In this document: piece after piece, positions 25,566 to 34,571 of the stretch
Layout: each line of letters starts with the position of its first letter
Numbering within the stretch: the first letter of the stretch is position 1
Assembly (NCBI RefSeq): GCF_017876535.1
Contig: NZ_JAGIOF010000001.1
Span: forward strand, 4,118,688 to 4,182,687
DNA: 64,000 bases
DNA from: Paeniglutamicibacter kerguelensis
Lineage (GTDB): Bacteria > Actinomycetota > Actinomycetes > Actinomycetales > Micrococcaceae
Direction: 5' to 3'
Notes under the pieces: generated by a model
Database searches by the model: none
The model's input: only the letters and a program-made list of their open reading frames with translations
Told to the model about the DNA's origin: nothing
Position numbers and translations under genes: made by a program

Positions 25566-25582
25566 GGGGCTCGGTGCGCTGC

Positions 25583-27040
25583 TTAGCGGACCTCGCCCAT
25601 CAGCTTCTTCAGCGGACGTGCGCCGATGGCCAGGGCGAGGCCCAGAACAATGGCGGTTCCGCCGAGGGCCAGGAAGTAGGTGATCTCGTTGCCCTCGGTG
25701 TAGAAGCCGGCAAGGATGCCGGCCAGGGTGGTGCCCAGCGAAATGGACAGGAAGAACAGCGCGATCATCTGCGTGCCGAAGACCGCCGGGGCCAGCTTGG
25801 TGGTCACGGACTGGCCGATCGGGCTCAGCAGCAGCTCGGCCAGGGTGCAAAGCATCAGGATGCCGACCAGGGCCATCAGCGGGGTCTTCTCGAAGGACTC
25901 AAGCGGGATGAAGGCCAGGAACGCCAGTCCCACGATGAACAGCGAGAGCGCGAACTTGATGACGGTGCCCGGCTGGCGGGTGCCCAGCTTGGTCCACATT
26001 GCGGCGAAGGCGGCGGCCAGGATGATGATGAAGACCGGGTTGATCGACTGGACCCAAGAGGCCGGAACTTCCCAGCCGAACAGTGTGCGGTCCAGGCGTT
26101 CTTCCGAGTACACGGCGATGAATGTGAACTGCTGCTGGAACAGTGCCCAGAATGCGGCCGAAGCGATGTACAGCGGGATGAAGGCCAGCACGTGCTTGCG
26201 CTCGGTGGTCGTGATGCGCTTGGAGCGCAGCATGATCGTGAAGTAGACGACCGAGGCGATGATGACCGCGTAGGCGATCGTCATGGCAAGGGTTTCGACG
26301 GTGACGATCTTCAACGCGAAGAGTGCAACCACCACGGCGATGAACGCGGCGACGATCCAGACGTACTTCATGCGTTCGTTGGCCGGCAGCGGGTTGATGA
26401 CCTCGTGGACCGATGCCGGAAGGTTCTTGCGGCCCATCATGTAGATGGCGACGCCGATGGCCATGCCAACCGCGGCGGCTGCGAAGCCGACGTGGAAGCC
26501 CCAGGTCTTGTGCAGGAAGCCGGTCAAGATCGGGCCGAGGAAACCGCCGATGTTGACGCCCATGTAGAAGATGGAGAAGCCTGCATCGCGGCGGGTGTCT
26601 TCCTTGGAGTACAGCGAGCCGACGAGCGCGGTGGCGTTGGCCTTCAAGCCGCCGGAGCCGATGGCAACAAGGATCAGGCCGATGGCCAGGCCCGCGGCGC
26701 CAGGGATCAAGGCAAGGCCGATGTGGCCGGCCATGATCAGGAATGCCGAGTACAGCAGGACCTTCTCGGATCCGAGGACGCGGTCGGCGAGCCAGGCTCC
26801 GAGGATGGTGCTCAGATAGACGGCGCCGCCGTAGGCGCCGACCAGCGAGAGTGCCAGTTCCTTGGGTAGTCCAAGTCCGCCTTCTGCAACGGAGAAGTAC
26901 ATGTAGTACGCGAGGATCGCTTGCATGCCGTAGAAGGAGAAGCGCTCCCACATCTCGATGCTGAAGAGATTCGACAGCGTGCGGGGGTGACCGAAGAAGC
27001 CAGTCGAGGACTGGTCCTTAGACAGGGTGGATGTAGACAT
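25583..27040 (-). CDS. POT/PTR2-family proton-dependent peptide transporter
   Basis: The 485-residue membrane protein imports di- and tripeptides with protons. The POT signature ERFSFYGMQAILAYYM is near residue 30, and the second, FSIFYMGVNIGGFLGP, near residue 155. About 14 hydrophobic helices are visible, as in the DtpT-like bacterial members. It lies 51 bases downstream of the amidase gene on the same strand, suggesting joint use of peptides or amides. Its own terminator has been split by the IS element. Confidence 0.9.
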   Translation of the reverse strand: MSTSTLSKDQSSTGFFGHPRTLSNLFSIEMWERFSFYGMQAILAYYMYFSVAEGGLGLPKELALSLVGAYGGAVYLSTILGAWLADRVLGSEKVLLYSAFLIMAGHIGLALIPGAAGLAIGLILVAIGSGGLKANATALVGSLYSKEDTRRDAGFSIFYMGVNIGGFLGPILTGFLHKTWGFHVGFAAAAVGMAIGVAIYMMGRKNLPASVHEVINPLPANERMKYVWIVAAFIAVVVALFALKIVTVETLAMTIAYAVIIASVVYFTIMLRSKRITTTERKHVLAFIPLYIASAAFWALFQQQFTFIAVYSEERLDRTLFGWEVPASWVQSINPVFIIILAAAFAAMWTKLGTRQPGTVIKFALSLFIVGLAFLAFIPLESFEKTPLMALVGILMLCTLAELLLSPIGQSVTTKLAPAVFGTQMIALFFLSISLGTTLAGILAGFYTEGNEITYFLALGGTAIVLGLALAIGARPLKKLMGEVR

Positions 27041-27091
27041 GCTTCAATTTTTCGCCTGTGAGGCGCGTCATGCCCACTTTGTTGACCAATC

Positions 27092-28477
27092 TCACATTTC
27101 GGAAAGCTGCGCCGCGAGGGCCAAAAGCTGGATTTCCGACCCCGCCCGACCGATAATCTGCACGCCCATGGACAGGCCGTCTGCGGTTGTCAGCGTGGGA
27201 ACCGTGACGGCCGGCAAACCTGAGACGTTCACCATGGAGGTGAACGGCGTGTACTGGCACTGGCGCATGTAGTCGGTGTCGGCGTCCTGCGAGGTGTAGT
27301 AGCCGATTTCCGGGGGAGTGTGGGCCATGGCCGGGGTGAGCACCACGTCGTAGCGGCCCCACTGGGTACGGAAATCCGCGGCGATTTCGGTGAGCCTGGC
27401 GGCGGCGGCCAGGGAGACCGCGACCTCGCGGGCGGTGGCCCGCTCGCGGAAGGATCGGGCCAGCGTTCCCAGTTTTTCCTCGCGGCCCGGCGGTAGCCGC
27501 GCCGCGGCCAGTCCGGAGGTCCACACGGTGGAGAAGGTCTCGGGATACATCGTGTCGTAGTAGATTTCCGCCTCCTCGACGTGGTGTGCGCGCCGGTTCA
27601 GGGTCTCGATGGCCTTGTTCAGGGCGGCGTGCGCCTCGGGGGACAGTGAAATCCGGTAGGCCGAGGCGAAGGGGCTGTCGGTGCTGACCCCGATGCGCAG
27701 CCCGCGCAGCGAGTCGATGCCGCCGGATCGCAGCGTGTCCAGGAAGGTGCCCTGGGACGGGTCGATCATGGCGTCCATGAGCAGTGCGGCATCCAGGGCG
27801 TTGCGCGCCAACGGTCCGGAGACGGTGAGCCGGGGAGCGCCAAAGGCATCCAGCGTACCGTCCAGCACGTCGCTCGGGATGGTGCCGAGGCCCGGCTTGA
27901 GCCCGATCAGCCCGCAGGCGGAGGCGGGGATGCGCACCGACCCTCCACCGTCGTTGCCGGGGCCGAACGGCAACATGCCGGCGGCGACGGCCGCGGCCTC
28001 GCCGCCGCTGGAGCCGCCCGCGGAAAGCGCAGGGTTCAGCGGGTTCCGCGCGGGAGGCGCAATGTCGTTTTCCGAATGGCAGCTCAGGCCGAATTCCGGA
28101 ACCTGCGTCTTTCCCAGTGAAATGGCCCCGGCACCGGAGAGCGTGGCAACCAGCGCGTTGTCCTTCTCCGCGGCCTGGGCCGGAAGCGCGGCGGTGCCGT
28201 AGCTGGTTGGAACCCCCGCGACATCAAGTAGGTCCTTGTAGGCCAGCGGCATTCCGTGCAGCGCCCGCAGCGGCTCCCGCTTGGCGGCAAACTCCTCGTC
28301 CGCGCGTCGGGCCTCGTCCATTGCCCGGTCCGCCGTCACCGTGATGAACGACCCCAGCGACGGGTTGAGCGCCTCGATGCGCCCCAGGAAGTGCCCGCCG
28401 ACCTCGCGCGCGGAGAGTTCCCCGGCGGCCAGCGCATCACGGAGTTCCAGTGCGGTGAGTCCTGAAATCTCGCTCAA
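27092..28477 (-). CDS. Amidase-signature family amidase
   Basis: The 461-residue enzyme carries the Ser-cisSer-Lys machinery: the lysine in PLAYKDLLDVAGVPTSYG near residue 80, and the serines in SAGGSSGGEAAAVAAG near residues 153-177, followed by GGSVRIPASACGLIGLKP. It should hydrolyse a C-N amide bond. The length fits a stand-alone amidase rather than GatA, because no gatB or gatC adjoins. The start is a TTG (complement of 28475-28477) with GGAGG eight bases upstream. Confidence 0.87.
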   Translation of the reverse strand: MSEISGLTALELRDALAAGELSAREVGGHFLGRIEALNPSLGSFITVTADRAMDEARRADEEFAAKREPLRALHGMPLAYKDLLDVAGVPTSYGTAALPAQAAEKDNALVATLSGAGAISLGKTQVPEFGLSCHSENDIAPPARNPLNPALSAGGSSGGEAAAVAAGMLPFGPGNDGGGSVRIPASACGLIGLKPGLGTIPSDVLDGTLDAFGAPRLTVSGPLARNALDAALLMDAMIDPSQGTFLDTLRSGGIDSLRGLRIGVSTDSPFASAYRISLSPEAHAALNKAIETLNRRAHHVEEAEIYYDTMYPETFSTVWTSGLAAARLPPGREEKLGTLARSFRERATAREVAVSLAAAARLTEIAADFRTQWGRYDVVLTPAMAHTPPEIGYYTSQDADTDYMRQCQYTPFTSMVNVSGLPAVTVPTLTTADGLSMGVQIIGRAGSEIQLLALAAQLSEM

Positions 28478-28697
28478 GGTGGTTTCCTCCGGTCGTGCGG
28501 TGCGGGTCGAATGCGTGGTGGTTCATGGCGGGAGTCGGGACGCCCACGTATTGACACTAGTACGAGTCGCGGCCGGCGGACGCCGATCATTCGGCACCGG
28601 GTGCGCCAGGCTTCCGGCGCGACGCAAACGGGAACCGGGCCCGGGGGAGCGATAGGCTGGATTGCAGAAGAACAATGCCGCCTGCGCAAGGAGAATC

Positions 28698-29024
28698 ATG
28701 AGTGATTTTGAAACCGTATCCGTCGACCAGGTGCCCGCAGGAGCGCTTGTCCTCGACGTTCGCGAGGACTACGAATGGGTCGAAGGCCACGCCGCAGGCG
28801 CCGTACATATTCCGCTGGGGGAATTGCCGGTACGTTTCGAGGAACTCGACCCTGACACAGACACCTATGTGATCTGCCGGACCGGAGGCCGCTCGGCCCA
28901 GGCCGCTGCATGGCTGGTGTCCCAGGGCTACACGGCCCTGCTCGTCGCCGGCGGAATGGGGGACTGGCTTGAAGCCGGCCTGCCGCTGCGCAGCGAGAAC
29001 GGTCAGGAGCCAACGGTTCGATGA
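28698..29024 (+). CDS. Rhodanese-like domain protein
   Basis: The 108-residue single-domain rhodanese starts at the ATG at 28698 with AAGGAG four bases upstream. LVLDVREDYEWVEGHAAGAVHIPLGEL and the active loop CRTGGRS, with Cys60, are intact, so sulfur transfer is possible. GGMGDWLEAGLPL closes the domain. Its last four bases overlap the start of pheA. Confidence 0.9.
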   Translation: MSDFETVSVDQVPAGALVLDVREDYEWVEGHAAGAVHIPLGELPVRFEELDPDTDTYVICRTGGRSAQAAAWLVSQGYTALLVAGGMGDWLEAGLPLRSENGQEPTVR

Positions 29025-29950
29025 TCTACACCTACTTGGGCCCGGCCGGAACCTTCACCGAGGCAGCGCTGCTGCAGGTCCCCGACGCCCGCACTTCCGA
29101 ACGCATCCCGGCGGCGAACGTCAATGCGGCGCTGGAAAAGGTCCGTTCCGGCGCGGCCGATGCCGCCATGGTCCCCATCGAAAACTCCGTGGAGGGCGGC
29201 GTCTCGACCACCCTCGATGCCATCGCCACGGGCGACGCGCTGCAGATCGTGACGGAGGCGCTGGTCCCGATCACCTTCGTGCTGGCCGTGCGGGAAAACA
29301 TTGATTCCCTGGAGCAGATCCGCACCGTTTCAACCCACGGGCATGCGTGGGCGCAGTGCCGCGGCTGGGCCGAATCGAATATTCCGCAAGCGGAATTCGT
29401 TCCGGCGTCCTCGACCGCGGCCGGCGCTATCGCCTTGCTGGACGGCGAATCCAACCACGATGCGGCCATCTGCTCGCCCCTGGTGGCGCAGGAGCGCGGG
29501 CTGAAGGTGCTGCGCGAGGAAATCGAGGACTACAAGGGCGCCGTGACCCGCTTCATCCTTGTCACCCGGCCGGGCCCGATCCCGGCGCCGACGGGCATCG
29601 ACAAGAGCACCGTGATCCTGCCGCTGGCGGAGGACCGGCCAGGCGCGCTGATGGAGATCCTCGAGCAGTTCGTGGTCCGCGGCGTGAACCTCAGCCGCAT
29701 CGAATCTCGACCCACCGGCGAGGGCATGGGCCGCTACTTCTTCTCGGTGGATGTTGACGGGCACGTGGCCCAGGCCCGGGTCGCAGACGCGCTCACCGGG
29801 CTGCACCGGGTGTGCCCGGATCTGCGTTTCCTTGGGTCGTACCCGGCCGCCGCGGGGCTTACCTCCGCGGTGGATGCGCACAACTCGGACGAGGCCTTCA
29901 ACCGGGCGCAAAGCTGGGTCGGCGGGCTCCGCGAACGTTTGCTCGGTTAG
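29021..29950 (+). CDS. pheA: Prephenate dehydratase
   Basis: The 309-residue enzyme converts prephenate to phenylpyruvate in phenylalanine synthesis. The catalytic domain (about 1-185) includes YLGPAGTFTE, MVPIENSVEGGV and DYKGAVTRFILV, where the TRF motif carries the catalytic Thr. The C-terminal ACT domain (about 195-280) has PGALMEILEQF and the phenylalanine-binding ESRP (SRIESRPTGEGMG), so feedback inhibition is expected. There is no fused chorismate mutase. The 3' end overlaps the convergent lipid-kinase gene by four bases. Confidence 0.94.
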   Translation: MIYTYLGPAGTFTEAALLQVPDARTSERIPAANVNAALEKVRSGAADAAMVPIENSVEGGVSTTLDAIATGDALQIVTEALVPITFVLAVRENIDSLEQIRTVSTHGHAWAQCRGWAESNIPQAEFVPASSTAAGAIALLDGESNHDAAICSPLVAQERGLKVLREEIEDYKGAVTRFILVTRPGPIPAPTGIDKSTVILPLAEDRPGALMEILEQFVVRGVNLSRIESRPTGEGMGRYFFSVDVDGHVAQARVADALTGLHRVCPDLRFLGSYPAAAGLTSAVDAHNSDEAFNRAQSWVGGLRERLLG

Positions 29951-30990
29951 GCCAGACGGATCTTGAGTGAGGCGGGCTTCACGTCAACGCGGAGCCCGTT
30001 CACCAACCCGGTCGCATCCCCGTCGATCTGCGTGTTCATCGGTTCGTGGCAGCGCAGCGACAGCGACGCCGAGGGGTAGAAGCCCATCACGGGAATCGCG
30101 CCGCGGGCCCTGAACGCGGTCTTCAGGAAGATCCAGCCCCACCCGGCGGCGCTGCGGGGGCTGAGCACGACGACGTCCAGGACACCGTCGTCGATCTTTG
30201 CCTCGGGCACCAAGTCCAGGCCCTGCAATTTGCCGCAATTGGCAAAGAGCACCGAGCGGACACTACGGGTCTGCTCGGAGCCGCCGTCCAGGGCAATGGA
30301 AATCTTCTTGCGTTTGCCCGGTAGATGCCGGAATCCGGCCTCCGAATATGCGAGCCAGCCCACCTTGGCCTTGAGCTCTTCGTTGGTGTCGTCCATGACG
30401 TCGGCGTCGGAGCCGACCCCGGCGATGACAAGGAACGCGTGTTCGCTTTCCGAGCCGTCGACATGTTCGAGCCTGATGCTGCCGGTGTCGATGGAGCGCA
30501 CGGGGCCGCGGACGGCACCGAAGGCGGCCGTTGCAATGTCGTCGAGCGGAACATCCACGTTCCTGGCCAGCAAGTTCCCCGTGCCCAGCGGAATGAGCCC
30601 CAGACTGGCCTCGGTGCCCCTGAGGACTTCTGCCACGGCACGGACGGTCCCGTCGCCGCCTGCCGCGATGACCACGTCGCATCCGGCATCCAGTGCCCGG
30701 CGTGCGGCGCCCTGTCCTGGGTCGTCGGGTTCGGTTTCAAGGACCATGGGTGCGGCGAGCCCTGCTTCGGCACACACGTGTTCAACGGCGGAGGCCGCTT
30801 GTTCGGTGCCGGACTTGGTCGGATTGAGCACCAGCGCAATCTTGCGGGCGGACGTCGTGATACCGACTTTTGGCGTCAGGACCTCGGGCCGGTTGCGGTC
30901 AACGAGCCTCCGCACGGAGAGCCAACTCAAAGTCGCAGCGGCGCCCGCGGCGCCTGCCGTAGCGAGGGCAATAAGTCGATTGCGTTGCAT
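29947..30990 (-). CDS. Diacylglycerol/lipid kinase family protein
   Basis: The 347-residue protein has a hydrophobic N-terminal segment (LIALATAGAAGAAATLSWLSV) followed by the LCB5/DAGK domain: LVLNPTKSGTEQA, VIAAGGDGTVRAVAEVL with the GGDGT nucleotide motif, and IPLGTGNLLARN. It is likely membrane-anchored and phosphorylates a lipid such as diacylglycerol. CMGG-type specificity cannot be decided from the sequence. Its stop (29947-29949) overlaps the pheA stop. Confidence 0.87.
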   Translation of the reverse strand: MQRNRLIALATAGAAGAAATLSWLSVRRLVDRNRPEVLTPKVGITTSARKIALVLNPTKSGTEQAASAVEHVCAEAGLAAPMVLETEPDDPGQGAARRALDAGCDVVIAAGGDGTVRAVAEVLRGTEASLGLIPLGTGNLLARNVDVPLDDIATAAFGAVRGPVRSIDTGSIRLEHVDGSESEHAFLVIAGVGSDADVMDDTNEELKAKVGWLAYSEAGFRHLPGKRKKISIALDGGSEQTRSVRSVLFANCGKLQGLDLVPEAKIDDGVLDVVVLSPRSAAGWGWIFLKTAFRARGAIPVMGFYPSASLSLRCHEPMNTQIDGDATGLVNGLRVDVKPASLKIRLA

Positions 30991-31016
30991 AGTGCACTCA
31001 GCCTAACCGGGATTGC

Positions 31017-31022
31017 TAGGCT
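31017..31022 (+). promoter_or_regulatory. Candidate leaderless extended -10 of serS
   Basis: TAGGCT preceded by TGC (extended -10) ends six bases before the GTG at 31029. No Shine-Dalgarno is present. Confidence 0.5.
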
Positions 31023-31028
31023 TAGGTC

Positions 31029-32315
31029 GTGATCGACGTAAAACTACTCAGTGAAAATCCAGATACCTTCCGTGCCTCGCAGCGCGCCCGTGGGGCGGAT
31101 GAGTCCCTGATTGATGCGATTTTGGACGCCGACATCCGGCGCCGCGAGTCGATTGCATCCTTTGAGGCGCTCCGAGCCCAACAGAATGCCTTCAGCAAGA
31201 AGGTCGGTGCGGCCAAGGGCGAGGAAAAGCAGGCCCTGCTCGCCGAGGTCAAGGAACTGTCCCAGAACGTCAAGGCGGCCCAGGCCGCCTCCGACGAAGC
31301 GGCAGCCGCCTACACCGCCCTGCAGCGTTCAATCCCCAACCTCATCCAGGACGGCGTGCCGGCCGGCGGCGAGGACGACTTCACGGTCGTCAAGCACGTG
31401 GGCACCCCGCGCGACTTCTCCGCCGACGGCTTCGAACCCCGCGACCACCTCGAGCTGGGCGAACTGCTCGGCGCCATCGACATGGAACGCGGCGCCAAGG
31501 TTTCGGGCTCGCGCTTCTACTTCCTCAAGGGAATCGGCGCACGCCTTGAAATCGCGCTCATGAACATGGCCCTGGACCAGGCGGTGCAAAACGGGTTCAT
31601 CCCGATGATCACCCCCACCCTGGTTCGCCCGGAGATCATGCAGGGCACCGGCTTCGATGTCGAGCACGATGACGAGATCTACAAGCTCGAGCGCGACGAC
31701 ATGTACCTTGTCGGAACCTCCGAGGTGGCCCTGGCCGGTTACCACGCCAACGAAATCCTTGACCTGAGCGACGGACCCACCCGCTACGCCGGCTGGTCCA
31801 CCTGCTACCGCCGCGAGGCCGGTTCCGCGGGCAAGGACACCCGCGGCATCATCCGCGTGCACCAGTTCAACAAGCTGGAAATGTTCGTCTACTGCTCCCC
31901 CGAGGACGCGGCCGCCGAGCACGCCAAGCTGCTGGCCTGGGAAGAGGAAATGCTGGCCAAGGTCGAGCTGCCCTACCGCGTCATCGACACCGCGGCCGGA
32001 GACCTGGGCATGAGCGCGGCGCGCAAGTTCGACTGCGAAGCCTGGGTCCCGACCCAGGACGCGTACCGCGAACTGACCTCCACCTCCAACTGCACCACCT
32101 TCCAGGCTCGCCGCCTGAACATCCGCGAACGTGAAATCGGTGCCGACGGCAAGCCGGGCAAGACCCGTTCGGTGGCAACGCTGAACGGCACGCTTGCCAC
32201 CACGCGCTGGATCGTCGCCATCCTGGAACACCACCAGAACGCCGACGGCACCGTCAACGTGCCCGTTGCCCTACGTCCGTACCTGGGCGGCATGGAAGTC
32301 ATGCAGCTCATCTAA
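31029..32315 (+). CDS. serS: Seryl-tRNA synthetase
   Basis: The 428-residue class II synthetase charges tRNA-Ser. An N-terminal coiled coil (about 25-105, [29 protein letters not shown]) is the tRNA-binding arm. Motif 1 lies around [21 protein letters not shown], motif 2 is [27 protein letters not shown], and motif 3 is [20 protein letters not shown]. The serine-site segment [12 protein letters not shown] is present. The GTG start has no Shine-Dalgarno but a close -10 box, consistent with a leaderless mRNA. Confidence 0.96.
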   Translation: MIDVKLLSENPDTFRASQRARGADESLIDAILDADIRRRESIASFEALRAQQNAFSKKVGAAKGEEKQALLAEVKELSQNVKAAQAASDEAAAAYTALQRSIPNLIQDGVPAGGEDDFTVVKHVGTPRDFSADGFEPRDHLELGELLGAIDMERGAKVSGSRFYFLKGIGARLEIALMNMALDQAVQNGFIPMITPTLVRPEIMQGTGFDVEHDDEIYKLERDDMYLVGTSEVALAGYHANEILDLSDGPTRYAGWSTCYRREAGSAGKDTRGIIRVHQFNKLEMFVYCSPEDAAAEHAKLLAWEEEMLAKVELPYRVIDTAAGDLGMSAARKFDCEAWVPTQDAYRELTSTSNCTTFQARRLNIREREIGADGKPGKTRSVATLNGTLATTRWIVAILEHHQNADGTVNVPVALRPYLGGMEVMQLI

Positions 32316-32335
32316 GGCCAACCGCCACAGGCTTG

Positions 32336-32352
32336 GTGCCCGCCGGGCGCCG
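32336..32352 (+). terminator. Weak hairpin after serS
   Basis: GGTGCCC and GGGCGCC form a seven-base stem (one G-U) with a three-base loop 20 bases after the serS stop. No T-tract follows, so its terminator role is uncertain. The rest of 32316-32518 shows no gene. Confidence 0.35.
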
Positions 32353-32518
32353 CACCCTCGTTCACGCCTTCGGCTGCACGTCCCCCGCAGGGACGGTTCC
32401 GAAAGCGCAGTAGGGGGATTGCGGCGCCCCGCGCATTTAACCGCGGTTTCATCCGGATTTAATCCTCGATGTGCGCCAGCTCATGACGAAAATTCGCTTT
32501 TGATGCTTCACTGGATAA

Positions 32519-33370
32519 ATGACAGTGATGACAAGGACCGGCATCGAAGACCGGTCAGAAGCAACCCAAAAGTACATGATCTGCCTTGACGTGGACGGCA
32601 CTCTGGTGAACCACGACGGGGCCATGAGCAGGGCCGTGAAGGATTCGGCCCGCGCCATCGTAGCGGCCGGACACGAGGTGGTCATTTCGACCGGGCGTTC
32701 CCTCGGCGCGACCCTGCCGGTGATCCGCATGCTCGGCATCGAGAACGGCTTTGCGGTGTGCTGCAACGGCGGCGTGACCGTGCGCCTTGATGCAAGCCTG
32801 GACGAGGGCTACGAGGTCGTTGAACGCAAGACCTTCGACCCCGCCCCCGCACTGCACGCCCTGCGCGAAGCCCTGCCCACCGCCAAGTATGCGCTGGAGG
32901 ATGACCAGGGCAGGTTCCTCTCCACGGAACGCTTCCAGGATGCAAGCTTCGGCGTCGTGGCAAACCCGGTGACCCTTGGCGAGATGCTCGAGGCAACCGC
33001 GGTGCGCCTTGTGGTCTTCTCGACGGACGCCACGGCCGAGGAATTCGGCGCTGCGGTCAGCGTGATGGGGCTTGCCGGCGTCACCTATTCGGTGGGCTGG
33101 ACCGCTTGGCTGGACATCGCCGCCGAGGGCGTCACCAAGGCCAGCGGGCTCGAGGACCTTCGCGCGAAGCTCGGCCACGAGATCGACGCCACCATCGCCG
33201 TGGGCGACGGCCGCAACGACATCGAGATGCTCACCTGGGCCGGCCGCGGGGTGGCCATGGGCCAGGCCCCCGACGAGGTCAAGGAATCGGCCGATGAAGT
33301 CACCGAAGGCGTGGACCAGGACGGTCTGGCCGCGGTCCTCTGGGGCCTTCTGGAAAACACCGAGTCGTAG
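32519..33370 (+). CDS. Cof-type HAD-IIB phosphatase
   Basis: The protein (283 residues from ATG 32519; another ATG lies at 32528) has motif I MICLDVDGTLVNHDG, motif II VVISTGRSLG, the lysine in GVTKASGLEDL, and motif IV AVGDGRNDIEMLTWAGRGVAMGQAP. The C2B cap lies between about residues 100 and 200. It should dephosphorylate a small metabolite. No clear Shine-Dalgarno selects the start. It ends at a strong 15-bp hairpin. Confidence 0.87.
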   Translation: MTVMTRTGIEDRSEATQKYMICLDVDGTLVNHDGAMSRAVKDSARAIVAAGHEVVISTGRSLGATLPVIRMLGIENGFAVCCNGGVTVRLDASLDEGYEVVERKTFDPAPALHALREALPTAKYALEDDQGRFLSTERFQDASFGVVANPVTLGEMLEATAVRLVVFSTDATAEEFGAAVSVMGLAGVTYSVGWTAWLDIAAEGVTKASGLEDLRAKLGHEIDATIAVGDGRNDIEMLTWAGRGVAMGQAPDEVKESADEVTEGVDQDGLAAVLWGLLENTES

Positions 33371-33378
33371 CCGGCAGC

Positions 33379-33418
33379 GGCCGCCCGGCACCATGCGCAT
33401 GTCTGGTGCCGGGCGGCC
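33379..33418 (+). terminator. Terminator-like hairpin after the HAD phosphatase gene
   Basis: GGCCGCCCGGCACCA (33379-33393) pairs perfectly with 33404-33418 across a ten-base loop, nine bases after the stop. GC-rich, no T-tract. Confidence 0.65.
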
Positions 33419-33537
33419 CGACCGGGCCACGAGTCCGGATCGATATTTAATCCATTCGAAAGCTTATTGGGCCGCCGTTCCGGCAGCCGGAAGTAGTGCC
33501 TGTTGACCAGCCGAAACGGGGAACACATTTCTCTGGC

Positions 33538-33543
33538 TATGCT
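33538..33543 (+). promoter_or_regulatory. Candidate leaderless -10 of the lipoprotein gene
   Basis: TATGCT preceded by TGGC lies seven bases before the ATG at 33551, which argues for that start over the in-frame ATG at 33539 that overlaps the hexamer. Confidence 0.45.
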
Positions 33544-33550
33544 TAAACCC

Positions 33551-33982
33551 ATGAAACGCGCCGGAGTCTTTGCCCTGTCCCTGCTTAGCGCCGGGGCATT
33601 GCTGACCGGTTGCGCATCCCCGGACGCCGTCTGCAACACGGGGGAGGCAAGCGCCGCCGCGGCCATGGACCACCTGATTGAATCGACGCTGGCCGGCAAC
33701 CAGATCGAGGTTTGCCGTGTCACCACCATCGGCGGCACCGATACCGTCGGGTTGCAATTCGGGCGCTTGGCCGACGAGCTGGGCGACCTCGGCGTGGACG
33801 CCGGATACACCGTGAAGCCCGTCGAGGATTCCACCCTTGGTGGATGGTCGCAGCTGGTGCTGAGCACCCCGAGCCATCCCGAGGGCAAGCCCTTCGACGT
33901 TTTCGAGCGTGGCGGAAAATACACGATCGGGTGGCTTGAATTCGTTCAGGATCCGTTGCCGGGCCAGAGCCCGGCCAAGTAG
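33551..33982 (+). CDS. Small lipoprotein of unknown function
   Basis: The 143-residue protein has a lipoprotein signal (MKRAGVFALSLLSAGALLTGC, mature Cys near residue 21), then an acidic domain with a possible disulfide pair (CNTGE... and EVCRV). I do not recognise a family. It would be anchored on the outer face of the membrane. It converges with the DUF1761 gene, 31 bases away. Confidence 0.72.
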   Translation: MKRAGVFALSLLSAGALLTGCASPDAVCNTGEASAAAAMDHLIESTLAGNQIEVCRVTTIGGTDTVGLQFGRLADELGDLGVDAGYTVKPVEDSTLGGWSQLVLSTPSHPEGKPFDVFERGGKYTIGWLEFVQDPLPGQSPAK

Positions 33983-34013
33983 CGGGCCCCCGCTGCCCGG
34001 TGATGTCCGGCGG

Positions 34014-34430
34014 CTAGACGCCGAAGAGCCCGATGATCAGTGCCATGACCATGAACGTCACAAGTTCATGAACGCAGTTCAGGACCGTCAGGCCGACGGG
34101 GCGCCCCTCAAAGGCATCGTGGGTGATGAATCGCGCGGCGGTGAAGCCGCCCCAGAGGATCAGGGCGGTCAGCAGCGCGTTGGCGAGGAACGATCCGCCG
34201 TAGAACTGGAACGACAAGTAGGTTGCCCCGGCCAGGACCCAGGCGCTGATGAAGCTCACCACCAGGGTGATCAGGATGGGGACCACCGCATTCTTCATGG
34301 CTCCGGGGGAAACCTTGGCCACGCGCATCCAGTAATTCCCAAAGACCTTCGGGGTGTACCAGATCGAGCCAACCACCATGGTGGAAATGGTGGCGGCAAC
34401 CACTGCAAGCCAAGTGATGTCGGGGACCAT
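34014..34430 (-). CDS. DUF1761 family membrane protein
   Basis: The 138-residue protein has four hydrophobic segments and starts MVPDITWLAVVAATISTMVVGSIWYTPKVFGNYWM, the typical DUF1761 N-terminus with GxxWYxP...F...W. Function unknown. The ATG ending at 34430 is chosen because AGGAG stands six bases before it; an in-frame TTG upstream would precede that site. Confidence 0.82.
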   Translation of the reverse strand: MVPDITWLAVVAATISTMVVGSIWYTPKVFGNYWMRVAKVSPGAMKNAVVPILITLVVSFISAWVLAGATYLSFQFYGGSFLANALLTALILWGGFTAARFITHDAFEGRPVGLTVLNCVHELVTFMVMALIIGLFGV

Positions 34431-34571
34431 TGTGCGCTCCTGATGCAATGTCCGGGAGGGCGAGAATCTTTCGGCCCCCTGATCTTTCTTGATTTCGGTA
34501 TGACGATCCTACGTCCGAAAATCACAGGTCAACAACGGGGAACGGGGATGACGCCGCCACCGGGAGCCTGG

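Noticed and set aside
27092-28477. GatA subunit of glutamyl-tRNA amidotransferase
   Set aside because: The amidase motifs are shared, but gatB and gatC are not adjacent and the neighbour is a peptide transporter.
32316-32518. Possible structured RNA between serS and the HAD gene
   Set aside because: Only a weak seven-base hairpin near the serS end is visible, with no match to a riboswitch pattern I know.
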